The notes under the pieces are model-generated. The model was not told the DNA's origin. It saw only the letters and a program-made list of their open reading frames with translations, and did not search any database. DNA of 49,457 nucleotides, taken from the NCBI GenBank assembly GCA_964589825.1, contig CAZPUS010000024.1, forward strand, positions 1 through 49,457, given 5' to 3'. The DNA comes from CAZPUS01 sp964589825 (lineage in GTDB: Bacteria > Fibrobacterota > Chitinivibrionia > Chitinivibrionales > WJKA01). This document shows, in pieces, positions 34,112 to 42,636 of the stretch (within the stretch, counting starts at the first letter, position 1; the number at the start of each line of letters is the position of its first letter). A program made the position numbers and the translations under genes.

Positions 34112-35047
34112 TTATTGTTTCCACTCGCTCAGATCCCGGTGCAGGAGTCCTTCGAGTTTTGTAACATCATTTCTGAAATATTTTCTCAGCTTCAGCTCTG
34201 TTTCGGCATGTATATGCATGGGGTATAGTTCGCCTTCACGGATGCTTTCGAGGAAAAAGAGAAAATCGGTATCAGAAATGCCGTTCAGAAAAAGAAATTT
34301 GTACAACATCCCTTTGAATGCGGTTGCCCTGAACAGCAGCTTGTAGAAATTGTTTTTGAACACACCGGATGAATTTGCCTTGAGCCGTATAGACGGCCGG
34401 AAATTATCACGGACTTCGAGAAACTTGTACAGTTCCTGCATAAAGGCGATCGGGTCTTTTTTCAGATCGTTAAATAGCAGTACTTTTACGCTTCTGAAGT
34501 TGTCGATATATGCCTTCACCTGGTCATAGTAGAGCCCCGCCTTTTTGAAATGCCAGATATATTCCCAGTTGTTTTTTATCCGGTCTTCTTCTTTTTCAAG
34601 GGCATCTTCGAACGACATGTGTTCCCGGCTGTCCCTGAGAAGCATTTTATATGCGGAAAAAGCCCTTTCCACGGGGTCTCTCAGTATGATAACGATTTTT
34701 ACTTCACCAAGGTATTTTTTTATAAGCGGTATCGCTTTTTCGTGGTAATAGAGATTCTCCACACTCGCTTCGCCTACCGCTTTTTGGGGATGCGCTTTGC
34801 GAAACAGATGGCGGTATTCCTCGTATTTTTTTATAGTGAAGGCTTCGACAAAATCGTCGCCCGGTCCTTTAAGAGGAAAATTGAGAAAATGAGATGAAAT
34901 AAACTTGGGTTCCTTGATGTTGCTGATAAAGATCTGCGGATGCTGTTCACAGTATTCCGCAACCGCGGTGGTGCCGCATTTGGCAGCCCCCACAATACTG
35001 AAATTGGGAAGTTTGGGCTCGAGTTTTCTAAAACGTGGGATTAACAT
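34112..35047 (-). CDS. Sulfotransferase-domain protein
   Basis: A 311-residue PAPS-dependent sulfotransferase. The 5'-phosphosulfate-binding loop is FSIVGAAKCGTTAVAEYCEQ (about 16-35) and the 3'-phosphate motif is VIILRDPVERAFSAYKM (about 119-135). The likely acceptor is a surface glycan or lipid, as for related bacterial heparan-sulfotransferase-like enzymes; the substrate is unknown. There is no signal peptide or TM segment. The gene looks more A+T-rich than its neighbours and is flanked by long empty spacers, so recent acquisition is possible. No PAPS-synthesis genes are nearby. Confidence 0.9.
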   Translation of the reverse strand: MLIPRFRKLEPKLPNFSIVGAAKCGTTAVAEYCEQHPQIFISNIKEPKFISSHFLNFPLKGPGDDFVEAFTIKKYEEYRHLFRKAHPQKAVGEASVENLYYHEKAIPLIKKYLGEVKIVIILRDPVERAFSAYKMLLRDSREHMSFEDALEKEEDRIKNNWEYIWHFKKAGLYYDQVKAYIDNFRSVKVLLFNDLKKDPIAFMQELYKFLEVRDNFRPSIRLKANSSGVFKNNFYKLLFRATAFKGMLYKFLFLNGISDTDFLFFLESIREGELYPMHIHAETELKLRKYFRNDVTKLEGLLHRDLSEWKQ

Positions 35048-35713
35048 ACTGCATTTTTCCTCGTCTGTTGCTAATGAGACTCAAAAGCAAAACCTCATGT
35101 GCCCGCTCCGGTAGCGGTTTATTGCCGGCCACACGGCAGGGAGATAATCACGGAATCAGGGCGGTGATTCAGCCTGCCGGCACCGTGAACCGACTGCTGC
35201 GCAGGGATCAGGTTCGTCTCTGTGTGTATATGTATATCATGAATAAAGGGATAGTATTCGTTTTAATGAGGCCATACAGATGTTATAAAATAGATTATGT
35301 CTGTCGCGGGTTGCTACAGCCAAAAAGGATTTATCGCCGAGGCTGAAAATACGAATGCAGGCTATTGTCATGGTACCTGGGTTCAGCCCGCTTTGTAAAT
35401 GCCGCATATGTGCGTTGCTTAAAGAGTCGGACAAGGTTATTGTGGTTTTTCAGGGGGAAGAAGGGGGGCTGCAGCTGTATCGATGGCATCCATTACTATA
35501 CGCTTGCGGACAGGTCGAGGGTTCCGGAGCCGGACACAATGCCTGTGCATTCGTGGATATCGCGGACAAAGGGGGTATTTCCCGTAAAGGATACCGCAAC
35601 GTGGCGGACATGCAAATGCTTTGATTTCCGGTTATGCAAGGAATGAGTTCTGCTTCTGCAATAATGTATTTTACTATTTGACCGATTCGTTGGTATCGGT
35701 TACGGATATTCAT
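35048..35713. other. Gene-poor spacer
   Basis: Several short overlapping open frames exist on both strands between 35235 and 35713, none with a ribosome site or recognisable family, so I call no gene. A MITE-like copy follows directly at 35714. ACCGAT...ATCGGT near 35680-35699 can form a small hairpin. Confidence 0.45.
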
Positions 35714-35834
35714 ATCTAAATGTGCGGTTGTTTTGATGAAAGCTGGGGTGAGCGGTGCTGCTATTGTGTTTTCGAGAATATATGAGTAGTGCGGATTGCA
35801 GCAGATTTCGCAAATAAAATCGTTCAATTTAGGT
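35714..35834 (-). repeat. MITE-like element, short copy (121 bp), inverted
   Basis: Read on the minus strand it starts ACCTAAATTGAACG and ends in CGCACATTTAGAT, matching the copy at 44609 over its length with the same internal block missing. The ends are more diverged than in other copies and the flanks (CAT and TAT) do not match exactly, which suggests an older insertion. It ends 92 bases upstream of the gene at 35927. Confidence 0.75.
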
Positions 35835-35926
35835 TATAATAAATTTTTTGCACGCAGCGTGGGTTCCTGTTGGATGCTTTCTGCGTCAATGTATAGTGTG
35901 ACCATATAACAAAAGGAGATGAAGCC

Positions 35927-36325
35927 ATGGTTGACAAAATCGGAGAAAAAACTGCGTTGCTGGGTGTGCCGGGGCTTGTACTGCTTGCAGCACTCGAGGT
36001 GTTTGGCTGGGTAAAAATCGTGATTGTAGCGATTCTGGTTGCAGTGGTGGCCGGTCCGCTTGGCACAGTGTTGGGTGCGGCAATAGTGTTTGCCAAAGTC
36101 CTCACCGAGGTGTATGATGTCGAGAAGATATTCTCATCGGCGGTAACGGTCCTGAACGATAAGGGAATCAGCGCCGACGATATCAAACAGAAAACTGAAG
36201 CATTGCCTGTGTTTTTGGAGGTAAAAAGTCAGATTTCATGCTGGCTTGAAGCCATGAATCCGAAATCGGATTCAAAAAAGGAAACCGGGGAGAAAAAAAG
36301 CGGCGCAACGAAGAAAAAAGAATAG
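35927..36325 (+). CDS. Small membrane protein with charged tail
   Basis: A 132-residue protein with AAGGAG about ten bases before the ATG. Two adjacent hydrophobic segments (about 10-28 and 29-62, AVVAGPLGTVLGAAIVFAKVL) are followed by a soluble helix-rich part and a Lys/Glu/Ser tail (KKETGEKKSGATKKKE). I recognise no family. A 30-bp perfect palindrome lies 38 bases downstream and a MITE-like copy 92 bases upstream of the start. Confidence 0.7.
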   Translation: MVDKIGEKTALLGVPGLVLLAALEVFGWVKIVIVAILVAVVAGPLGTVLGAAIVFAKVLTEVYDVEKIFSSAVTVLNDKGISADDIKQKTEALPVFLEVKSQISCWLEAMNPKSDSKKETGEKKSGATKKKE

Positions 36326-36363
36326 AGAAAAAGGCAGCAGGCCGGGACTGACAAAGGAACCTC

Positions 36364-36393
36364 TCACGCGAGACAGGCGCCTGTCTCGCGTGA
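36364..36393. repeat. Perfect 30-bp palindrome
   Basis: TCACGCGAGACAGGC is followed at once by its exact reverse complement, giving 15+15 bp without spacer. It lies between two convergent genes. As RNA it could form a stable hairpin, but no T run follows on either strand. It may be a bidirectional terminator or a protein-binding site. Confidence 0.6.
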
Positions 36394-36450
36394 TAGTATG
36401 AGGGCATAGTACCGCGTCACTATTTAGATCACAATTTAGGTACAGGCTAA

Positions 36451-36466
36451 ACCCGTACCCACGGGT
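36451..36466 (-). terminator. Candidate hairpin after the secreted-protein gene
   Basis: ACCCGT/ACGGGT forms a 6-bp stem with a 4-base loop and on the minus strand is followed by TTTAGCC, 94 bases past the stop of the gene at 36560. Weak terminator candidate. Confidence 0.3.
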
Positions 36467-36559
36467 ATGGTTCCCGCACCCGTAGGAGCGTTTTCCGGTT
36501 TTAGGGCCGGTTCGGATAGATTCTTCTTGTGTTTGTACTCGGCTTTGTCGTGCCGAAGC

Positions 36560-37894
36560 CTATCGCCGCCGTATAAGCATCTTTGTATGCGACTTCTGGG
36601 CCTCAGGATGCTGCCGTATATAGACTCCGGCGGCAATACTGCGTTGCCGGCGTATAATACGGCGGCCCATGATCGAAAAATGGGCGCGTTGCTGTTGCTG
36701 GTCTGCGGAGAGTGCGTACGGCGACGGTTTTGAAAATTTGTGTGCAAAAACCGGGCAGGAATAACTCGTATCTGGTGCGCAGGCAAATGCGTTACAGGAT
36801 ATGGTTAAATCGGAGCCGATATAGAGTCCTGCCGCCTCTGGTGTAAAATCGGCAGGAGAAACGGTCGTGTCGAGTATGGTGTCGTTTATCCTGAACCTGT
36901 ACCCCGCATCGGTCAGTATAATCGCCAGTGTATCGTCCCGACCGCTTGCATTAATATTCGAAAGTGTGGAAATAGTATAGCTGTTGGTACCAGGCGTCAG
37001 TATCGCGTACTGTTTAAATCCCGCTTTTCTGACAAGCGCAAGACTCTTGTACTGATAGTTTGTGGATCCGGCGACATCATACAGCGCCACACCATATATT
37101 GTTTCGTCATTTCCGTCTACCTTTTTTATAACCGCCCGTGCGCTGTGTGAGGAAAACGCACCGTTTACATACGCATAGCTTGCAAAGGTGGTGTCCTTTG
37201 TGGAAAAACGTAGCGCGTTTTCCTGTATATACGTTGATTCAATAAACGGATATGAGGTATACCATGCTGAAAGTGGGGAGGAGGAGGAAGGATTGAGTGT
37301 GTAGCATGTGCGGGGTGAGGCCGATCTATCATCTGCAGAAAGGGTGAATGATGAATAGGTCGCTTCGGTGTTGCTGGACAGGAATAGACCGACACGGCCA
37401 TTATCGGTATACGTGTCGTCAGTGAGCGAATCGAGCAACAGGCCATTGCAGAAGAGCTTGATAGTCGAACCGAACCGTGAGACCGAGAGCGTATTTTCCC
37501 CCGGTTGTATCCATGAGCGAGGAAGGTAGCGACGAAGCGTCGACGTCTGATTCGATCCGTTGTATTCAGTGAGTACGAACTGTTGCTTCGAATTGACATA
37601 AAAGAAATACCCGCCACTAAGTGTATAGCTGAAACAGATTCCGATTCCCTGGTGTGTACTGAGGGTTGTAGAGAAGCTGGTGGAGACCGTGTAATCGGTC
37701 ACGCTTGTATCATTGTTGATTATAACACCACTGCTGGTCTGATCAGTTATCACCGTGATTCGATCGTCGCCTATGGTAGTGTCCACACCGGAACTCATAA
37801 TCTGCCAGTTTCCCGGCTCTGAAAGTAGATTTTGTGCATTGACCATGCAAATGGCACACAGCGCGAAACCGACTGCTGCAGTTATTTGTCTCAT
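36560..37894 (-). CDS. Secreted protein, two LamG-like domains, type IX-like C-terminus
   Basis: A 444-residue exported protein. The signal peptide is residues 1-20 (MRQITAAVGFALCAICMVNA). Two similar beta-sandwich regions follow, about 25-185 and 200-375, each with the WQ/LW..Y-type strands of LamG/concanavalin-like or 3-keto-disaccharide hydrolase-like domains (for example GIGICFSYTLSGGYFFYVNS and YGVALYDVAGSTNYQYKSLA). A linker with a Gln run leads to the tail AHFSIMGRRIIRRQR...AAGVYIRQ...KMLIRRR, which resembles the C-terminal sorting domain of type IX secreted proteins. The domain likely binds carbohydrate. No secretion-system genes are in the window. Confidence 0.75.
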   Translation of the reverse strand: MRQITAAVGFALCAICMVNAQNLLSEPGNWQIMSSGVDTTIGDDRITVITDQTSSGVIINNDTSVTDYTVSTSFSTTLSTHQGIGICFSYTLSGGYFFYVNSKQQFVLTEYNGSNQTSTLRRYLPRSWIQPGENTLSVSRFGSTIKLFCNGLLLDSLTDDTYTDNGRVGLFLSSNTEATYSSFTLSADDRSASPRTCYTLNPSSSSPLSAWYTSYPFIESTYIQENALRFSTKDTTFASYAYVNGAFSSHSARAVIKKVDGNDETIYGVALYDVAGSTNYQYKSLALVRKAGFKQYAILTPGTNSYTISTLSNINASGRDDTLAIILTDAGYRFRINDTILDTTVSPADFTPEAAGLYIGSDLTISCNAFACAPDTSYSCPVFAHKFSKPSPYALSADQQQQRAHFSIMGRRIIRRQRSIAAGVYIRQHPEAQKSHTKMLIRRR

Positions 37895-37951
37895 GAGTCG
37901 CCTCCCCTTAATAAAGATAAAAAAATGGGAAAAAATGATACGCGTAGAAAA

Positions 37952-38233
37952 TCAGCTTTCTTTGGATACCGGCGCTGTATCGAACTGGCTGGTGTCAATC
38001 GCCTCATCGATAAGCATAATAGGAATATCCTCACGCACCGGATAAATATATTTGCCGTCTTCACGAAGAAGGGCCCCGTGTATTTCTTCTTTTACCGGTT
38101 TGTCCGCTCTGTTTTTGAGGGTTCCTTGTCTGATTTTTTGGTTGATATGTTCAAGTGTTGTGTCGTCTATCGGTGCAACGTCCTGCTTTGTTTCCGGGCA
38201 GCAGAGAATGGTAAGGAGATCTTTGCTTATCAT
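37952..38233 (-). CDS. Trm112/YcaR-family zinc-ribbon protein
   Basis: A 93-residue protein. The start at 38233 (MISKDLLTILCCPE) has AAAGGA about ten bases upstream; the frame is open for 19 more codons without support. It shows the Trm112p-like pattern LLTILCCPETKQDV, then GKYIYPVREDIPIMLIDEAI. Bacterial members are usually about 60 residues; the middle insert (about 25-60) is longer here. The family often accompanies methyltransferases or glycosyltransferases; none is adjacent. Only the N-terminal Cys pair is present, so metal binding is doubtful. Confidence 0.85.
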   Translation of the reverse strand: MISKDLLTILCCPETKQDVAPIDDTTLEHINQKIRQGTLKNRADKPVKEEIHGALLREDGKYIYPVREDIPIMLIDEAIDTSQFDTAPVSKES

Positions 38234-38429
38234 AATAATAGTATCCTTTGCAATATGAATAACGGCGAATAAATACGTCACGGGTTTCAAAAAAAATTTG
38301 TTATCAATCCTTAAAATAATATATCTTTAAGACATGCGGTGGATAGATACCGATACAACAAGGTAACGGTCTCTATCACTTCGATATCATTAACCAATTA
38401 TACGATATTATCATGCGTGAGTGCAAATA

Positions 38430-38879
38430 ATGAAACCAGAAAAGAAAAAAAGGTATATAACGGATAGCCTCATAGTGATGGCTGTCGGCATAACAGCACT
38501 TGTGTCTCTTTCATGTACATCGAACTTTGTGCATCTGGCGCAGCAGCATCAGATGTATGCAACGCATCTGCGAGAGAGATGTCATTCCCAGGTAAATGAT
38601 GTGCAGAAGCTGGCAGTGGCGGATTCACTGTACAGGCAGGCGAACACGTTGTATGAAAAAGGAAAACACGAGCACGCCTATCTTGCACTGGATGAAGCCG
38701 TAATACGCTACAGACTGGTGTTATTACAGCGAGAGTATGCACGGGTGACCGGTCGCCTCGATGCACGAAAGGGTGAAACGCTCAAGCTCAAAAAACGGCT
38801 GGACACCTATCGTGATATTGCCGACCAGCTTGCACAGCAGGCTCAACACACACCGCAAGACGATTCATTGCCACAATAA
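38430..38879 (+). CDS. Lipoprotein, helical, DUF4398-like
   Basis: A 149-residue exported lipoprotein. The start at 38430 gives a signal ending in the lipobox LVSLSC. The mature part is a helical repeat with ADSLYRQANTLYEKGKHEHAYLALDEAVIRYR, a TPR-like or DUF4398-like pattern, then a coiled-coil C-terminus. It precedes an OmpA-type gene by 11 bases, an arrangement I recall for DUF4398 lipoproteins with OmpA proteins. They probably work together at the outer membrane. Confidence 0.8.
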   Translation: MKPEKKKRYITDSLIVMAVGITALVSLSCTSNFVHLAQQHQMYATHLRERCHSQVNDVQKLAVADSLYRQANTLYEKGKHEHAYLALDEAVIRYRLVLLQREYARVTGRLDARKGETLKLKKRLDTYRDIADQLAQQAQHTPQDDSLPQ

Positions 38880-38890
38880 GCGAGTATCAG

Positions 38891-39928
38891 ATGAGACCAT
38901 TTTTTTTCATAGTAAGCAGTATGATGGTGATTGCAGCATCGGTGGGGGCGATCGTGTCGGTTTCTGCACAGGATGAGCGCTCCCCATGGGAGCAGCGGGA
39001 TCCGGACAAAAGCCGGAAGACGGCGCAGAACCAAGCGCAGACCGATTCATTAGAAGCGGGAAGTAATGCCGGACTCACCGTACGAAAAAAACGTGATGAA
39101 TTCTCTACCTATCCTGCGCTCACGCAGTGGCTTGAGGATGTGTATGGCCGTATCGATGAAAAGAATATGTCAAGCGGCGCACATGACCTTTATGCACGTG
39201 CACGCGCACGAATTGAAGCAGCACGACAGAGGTGCGATGAAGAGGATAAACCATCTCAGGAATGTCGCAGTCTTTTTTCTGCGTGTTCTCTTTACACGGT
39301 TTCGGCGGTAACCCGACTCGAGATTGTACAGACAAAACGCGCGACCGATTCGGTTAATGCGCAGTATCGCAGAATTACCCGGCAGCTCCATGAGGTGTAC
39401 GAACGTATCGATTCGATCGAAAAAGGGAATACGGCGCGGCTCAAAGAGAAACTCGAATCACAGAAAGCACGAACCGAAGCGCTGAAGAAAAAGGCTCAGC
39501 AGAAATTCGAGAAACTGCAGAGCAAACTCGTCAGTGTGACTCAGGATGCACGGGGAACAATAATCTCCATGGCCGATATTCTTTTTGAGTTCGGCAGTGC
39601 AAGGCTTAAGGACAAACTCAAGATTACACTGGCACGTGTTGCCGGTATTCTCAATATCTTTCGTGAATACAACGTCATTATCGAAGGGCATACCGATAAC
39701 GTGGGAAGTCTCTCCTATAACCAGAAGCTTTCACGAAAACGTGCAACCAATGTGCGTGATTTTCTTATTGAACAGGGGATCGACTCCACCAGACTGCGTG
39801 CGGTAGGCTACGGCCCGTCACGCCCCATAGCTGATAACAGCACACCCGGGGGGCGTCAGAAAAACCGGCGTGTCGATCTGGTGGTACATCGCAGTGATAC
39901 CGGCGACGTTGATGATCTCGATGAATGA
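38891..39928 (+). CDS. OmpA-family peptidoglycan-binding protein
   Basis: A 345-residue exported protein. The signal peptide is residues 1-25 (FFFIVSSMMVIAASVGAIVSVSAQ). A long helical/coiled-coil region (about 60-220) has many Arg/Lys/Glu residues. The OmpA C-terminal domain (about 225-335) contains the diaminopimelate-binding pattern VIIEGHTDNVGS, SRKRATNVRDFLIEQGI and RRVDLVVH. It lacks the N-terminal membrane barrel of E. coli OmpA; it is the soluble, Pal-like or coiled-coil type. It follows the DUF4398-like lipoprotein by 11 bases and precedes the FecR-type gene by 136. Confidence 0.93.
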   Translation: MRPFFFIVSSMMVIAASVGAIVSVSAQDERSPWEQRDPDKSRKTAQNQAQTDSLEAGSNAGLTVRKKRDEFSTYPALTQWLEDVYGRIDEKNMSSGAHDLYARARARIEAARQRCDEEDKPSQECRSLFSACSLYTVSAVTRLEIVQTKRATDSVNAQYRRITRQLHEVYERIDSIEKGNTARLKEKLESQKARTEALKKKAQQKFEKLQSKLVSVTQDARGTIISMADILFEFGSARLKDKLKITLARVAGILNIFREYNVIIEGHTDNVGSLSYNQKLSRKRATNVRDFLIEQGIDSTRLRAVGYGPSRPIADNSTPGGRQKNRRVDLVVHRSDTGDVDDLDE

Positions 39929-40064
39929 GAATGTCCTTTTTGTGGAATAGTGAAAGAGGATGTGTGCGTTTTCTGGCACTATGATGGAAAAAATGTGCGG
40001 ATCCCGGTTTTTCTGCCGGCGGCTTTTTGTACATCCAGAACCAGATCAGTCAGGAGGAAGCCGA

Positions 40065-41288
40065 ATGTGTTCCCTGTTACGGGCGATATATATTACTGTG
40101 TTGTTGTCGAGTCTCTTTGTAACTGCGAATGCGGCGCATGTCAAGGTCGCGACCGTCGACTCGCTCAGTGCGGGGGCGTCTGTACAACGTGCCGGGACCA
40201 ATACGTGGAATACGGCAAAGGTTGGAGATGAGTTGTATAACAACGACATTTTCAGAACCGGCGATTCATGTGTGGCGCGGTTGCAATGGTGCGGCCACAA
40301 TTATGTCTATGTGCATCCCAATGCACAGATTCTGATTTACAAAAAACCGAGTGAAGGCAAGGAGAGTACGCTTCGTCATTTTTCGGTGATGTACGGAGCC
40401 CTCTTTTTTCTTATAAAATCAGTAGTCGGGGAAGAGAAAGAATCGACCACAAAGGTATTCAGTCCTACCTGTGTGGTGGGTATCAGGGGGACCTCATTCA
40501 GTATCCATGTCGATTCTTCGGACAGCAGTACCAAAGTGAGAGTAGTGCACGGTACCGTGTCGACAATGAGCTCCGACAGTTCCCGCACACGTACGCTTCG
40601 GCCCGGTGTAACCGCACACTACCGGGGGGATGCACCGGTGCTGTCTACGAGTGCGATGACCGAAGCACAGCTCGATTCCCTTCGTAGCTGGGTACCCTCG
40701 TCGGTTATAGATGAACAGCTTCGGCGTGAGCAGGCGCATGCGCGAAAAAACTACAATGTCATCAATAACAAGGTAGCACATACCGCAATGGTCATTCCAT
40801 TCACAAACACCTCTGAATACAAAGGCGAATGGGATATATCCGTGGCGTGTGCCAGAATAATAGCGGCAATGAGCAATAAGCGGCTCAACCGTGTCGCGAT
40901 TTCATATAAAGACGTGACCAATGAAACGCCGCTGCAGAGTGGAGAATCGTATGGCGCGCATTATGTAATTACGGGAGAGATCAGGGAATTCGAGGTGTCC
41001 GATTATGCGGGAATAAATGCGGCTGCGGATGAATACCACGAACGGACTATCGCCTCGATAGGAATTGAGCTTACGCTGTATGACGTAGAAAAAAAAGGAA
41101 AAATCGCGCGGGATTACTTCTCACATGAAGTGATACGCGAACATACAGAGGGGGCGGCGCTTGATTCGCTCGATATGGTGTGTGACTTTTCGTTCACCGA
41201 CAGCACGTTTACCAGTTCCATGGTCGGCAATACGGCGCGTGAGGTAATCGGTAATATGGTCGATTTCATATCGACACATATTAAATGA
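40065..41288 (+). CDS. Two-part FecR-domain/CsgG-like protein
   Basis: A 407-residue exported protein. The start at 40065 has AGGAGG seven bases upstream and gives a signal peptide (LLRAIYITVLLSSLFVTANA); the open frame extends 35 codons further without a site. The first part (about 25-185) is a FecR-like domain: GDELYNNDIFRTGDSCVARL, YVHPNAQILIYK, CVVGIRGTSFSIHVDSSD, KVRVVHGTVSTMS. The second part (about 240-405) is CsgG/TolB-N-like: HTAMVIPFTNTSEYKGEWDI, YGAHYVITGEIREFEVSDY, ASIGIELTLYDVEKKGKI. The two folds in one chain are unusual. There is no TonB system nearby. It probably acts in the periplasm or at the outer membrane with the OmpA pair. Confidence 0.8.
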   Translation: MCSLLRAIYITVLLSSLFVTANAAHVKVATVDSLSAGASVQRAGTNTWNTAKVGDELYNNDIFRTGDSCVARLQWCGHNYVYVHPNAQILIYKKPSEGKESTLRHFSVMYGALFFLIKSVVGEEKESTTKVFSPTCVVGIRGTSFSIHVDSSDSSTKVRVVHGTVSTMSSDSSRTRTLRPGVTAHYRGDAPVLSTSAMTEAQLDSLRSWVPSSVIDEQLRREQAHARKNYNVINNKVAHTAMVIPFTNTSEYKGEWDISVACARIIAAMSNKRLNRVAISYKDVTNETPLQSGESYGAHYVITGEIREFEVSDYAGINAAADEYHERTIASIGIELTLYDVEKKGKIARDYFSHEVIREHTEGAALDSLDMVCDFSFTDSTFTSSMVGNTAREVIGNMVDFISTHIK

Positions 41289-41755
41289 ATCTTACCCTCG
41301 GGGGCTTCAGGTATGGTATTCGGGTTCGGTACTCATTGGCAAGGGATGTAGACGCATACGATAACGGAGTACATAAAGGCTGCCGGGGGATGACAGTTTC
41401 TTCGTAACCTATGTGCCCACCATTTCCGAGTAGTGGGGACATGTATGAGCTCGCTTCGCGCAGACATGCATACATGCTTTTTCCGAACTACGGCCCGATA
41501 CTCGGAAAATATCATACACCGGAAACCATAGTACAACTGGACAAAAGCTCGAAACCGTGGTAATAGCTGAACTTTTCCCCCGGATAGGACCGACCTAACA
41601 TGATGAAACATAAAGAGATTCAGGTGTATTCGTGATGCCTCGGATAGAACCCTGTGGCTTTTGTCCACGTTAATAACGGTAGCGTGGGTTGCAATCCGCG
41701 TACAAGAATGTGTGCCCTCACATATAAAATGGTGCAGAGTGCATCGCTTACAAGC
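41289..41755. other. 467-base spacer, nothing recognised
   Basis: Between convergent ends of the FecR-type gene and efp. Short open frames exist on both strands, none with a supported start or family. No tRNA, clear terminator or repeat copy was seen. Confidence 0.45.
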
Positions 41756-42316
41756 TCACGCGCGACCCGTATATTCACCGGTGGTGGTATTCACGACCAC
41801 TTTTTCACCCTGCTTGATAAACATGGGCACCTGAATTTTCAGCCCTGTCTCCAGCTCCGCCGGTTTGGGCACATTGCCGGACGCGGTTGCACCTTTTACC
41901 ACCGGTTCGGTGGAGGTGACCGTGAGTTCGACATTATTCGGCAGTGTTATGCCAATGGGAGTCTGCTCGTAGAACTGCACTTTACACTGGGTGTTGGGCA
42001 GAAGATAGTTGACCGCATCGCCCATATCCTCCCGGGTGAGCGTGGTCTGTTCATAGGTTTCGTTATTCATGAAGACGTATTCATCGCCGTCACTGTACAA
42101 AAATTCCAAATCCTCTTCGGCAATGAAGGCACGTTCGATCTTATCATCCGATCGGAACCTGTGTTCGATCACACTGCCGTCGGTGAGATTTTTAAGTTTT
42201 GCAGGCAGATGCGCCGAGCCACGGCCGGCCATGCTGCGTTTGCAGCTTTCGATCTTATACGGTTGCTCTTTAAATAAAATAATCATACCTTCACGTATTT
42301 TGGTCGCTGGTATCAT
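41756..42316 (-). CDS. efp: Elongation factor P, Arg32 type
   Basis: A 186-residue translation factor that helps ribosomes through polyproline. The start at 42316 (MIPATKIREG) has GAGGTGAT just upstream; 21 further codons are open without support. Three beta domains are visible: ILFKEQPYKIE, DGDEYVFMNNETYEQTTL and ELETGLKIQVPMFIKQGEKV with TGEY. At the tip of domain I the sequence is SMAGRGSAHLPAKLKNL with Arg at residue 32, where E. coli has the modified Lys34. EF-P with Arg32 belongs to the class rhamnosylated by EarP. No earP gene is in the window. The MITE-like copy at 42399 starts 82 bases upstream of the start. Confidence 0.95.
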   Translation of the reverse strand: MIPATKIREGMIILFKEQPYKIESCKRSMAGRGSAHLPAKLKNLTDGSVIEHRFRSDDKIERAFIAEEDLEFLYSDGDEYVFMNNETYEQTTLTREDMGDAVNYLLPNTQCKVQFYEQTPIGITLPNNVELTVTSTEPVVKGATASGNVPKPAELETGLKIQVPMFIKQGEKVVVNTTTGEYTGRA

Positions 42317-42398
42317 GGGTATCACCTCGTCTGTCTGGTACGAACGTATACGGCACGCGGGGTGCGTATACGGACGCAATTGTGTCTCGTTGACTAGT

Positions 42399-42559
42399 AC
42401 CTAACTTGAGCGGTTTTGTTCGCGAAATCTGCTGCATTTCGCACTACTCTTACCTTTTCGAAAATCATGAGCCAACCAACGGTTGTCCCATAATTTTTGA
42501 GAGCACAATAGCAGCACGGCTCACCCCAGCGTTCATCAAAACAACCGCTCAATTCAGGT
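42399..42559 (+). repeat. MITE-like element, long copy (161 bp), between hppA and efp
   Basis: Same length and alignment as the copy at 29674. Left end ACCTAACTTGAGCGGTT, right end reads AACCGCTCAATTCAGGT. AGT flanks both sides, a 3-bp target duplication. An internal CCAACCAACGGTTGTCCC-type inverted segment adds a central hairpin. It lies downstream of hppA and upstream of efp. Confidence 0.87.
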
Positions 42560-42580
42560 AGTATTCAGGTTAATATACAA

Positions 42581-42609
42581 CCGGACGCAACGGTATACGC
42601 TGCGTCCGG
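42581..42609 (-). terminator. Probable terminator of hppA
   Basis: A 9-bp perfect stem (CCGGACGCA/TGCGTCCGG) with an 11-base loop lies 27 bases past the hppA stop on the minus strand and is followed by TTGTATATTAA. The stem is strong, the T tract is short. Confidence 0.6.
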
Positions 42610-42636
42610 CAGGATTGTACTGTAAAAAAATACGAC

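Noticed and set aside
35355..35624. An 89-residue open frame on the plus strand
   Set aside because: No ribosome site, no recognisable pattern, and competing frames on both strands; not called a gene.
36430..36442. CACAATTTAGGTAC resembling a right end of the repeat
   Set aside because: Fewer than ten matching bases and no left end within 200 bases.
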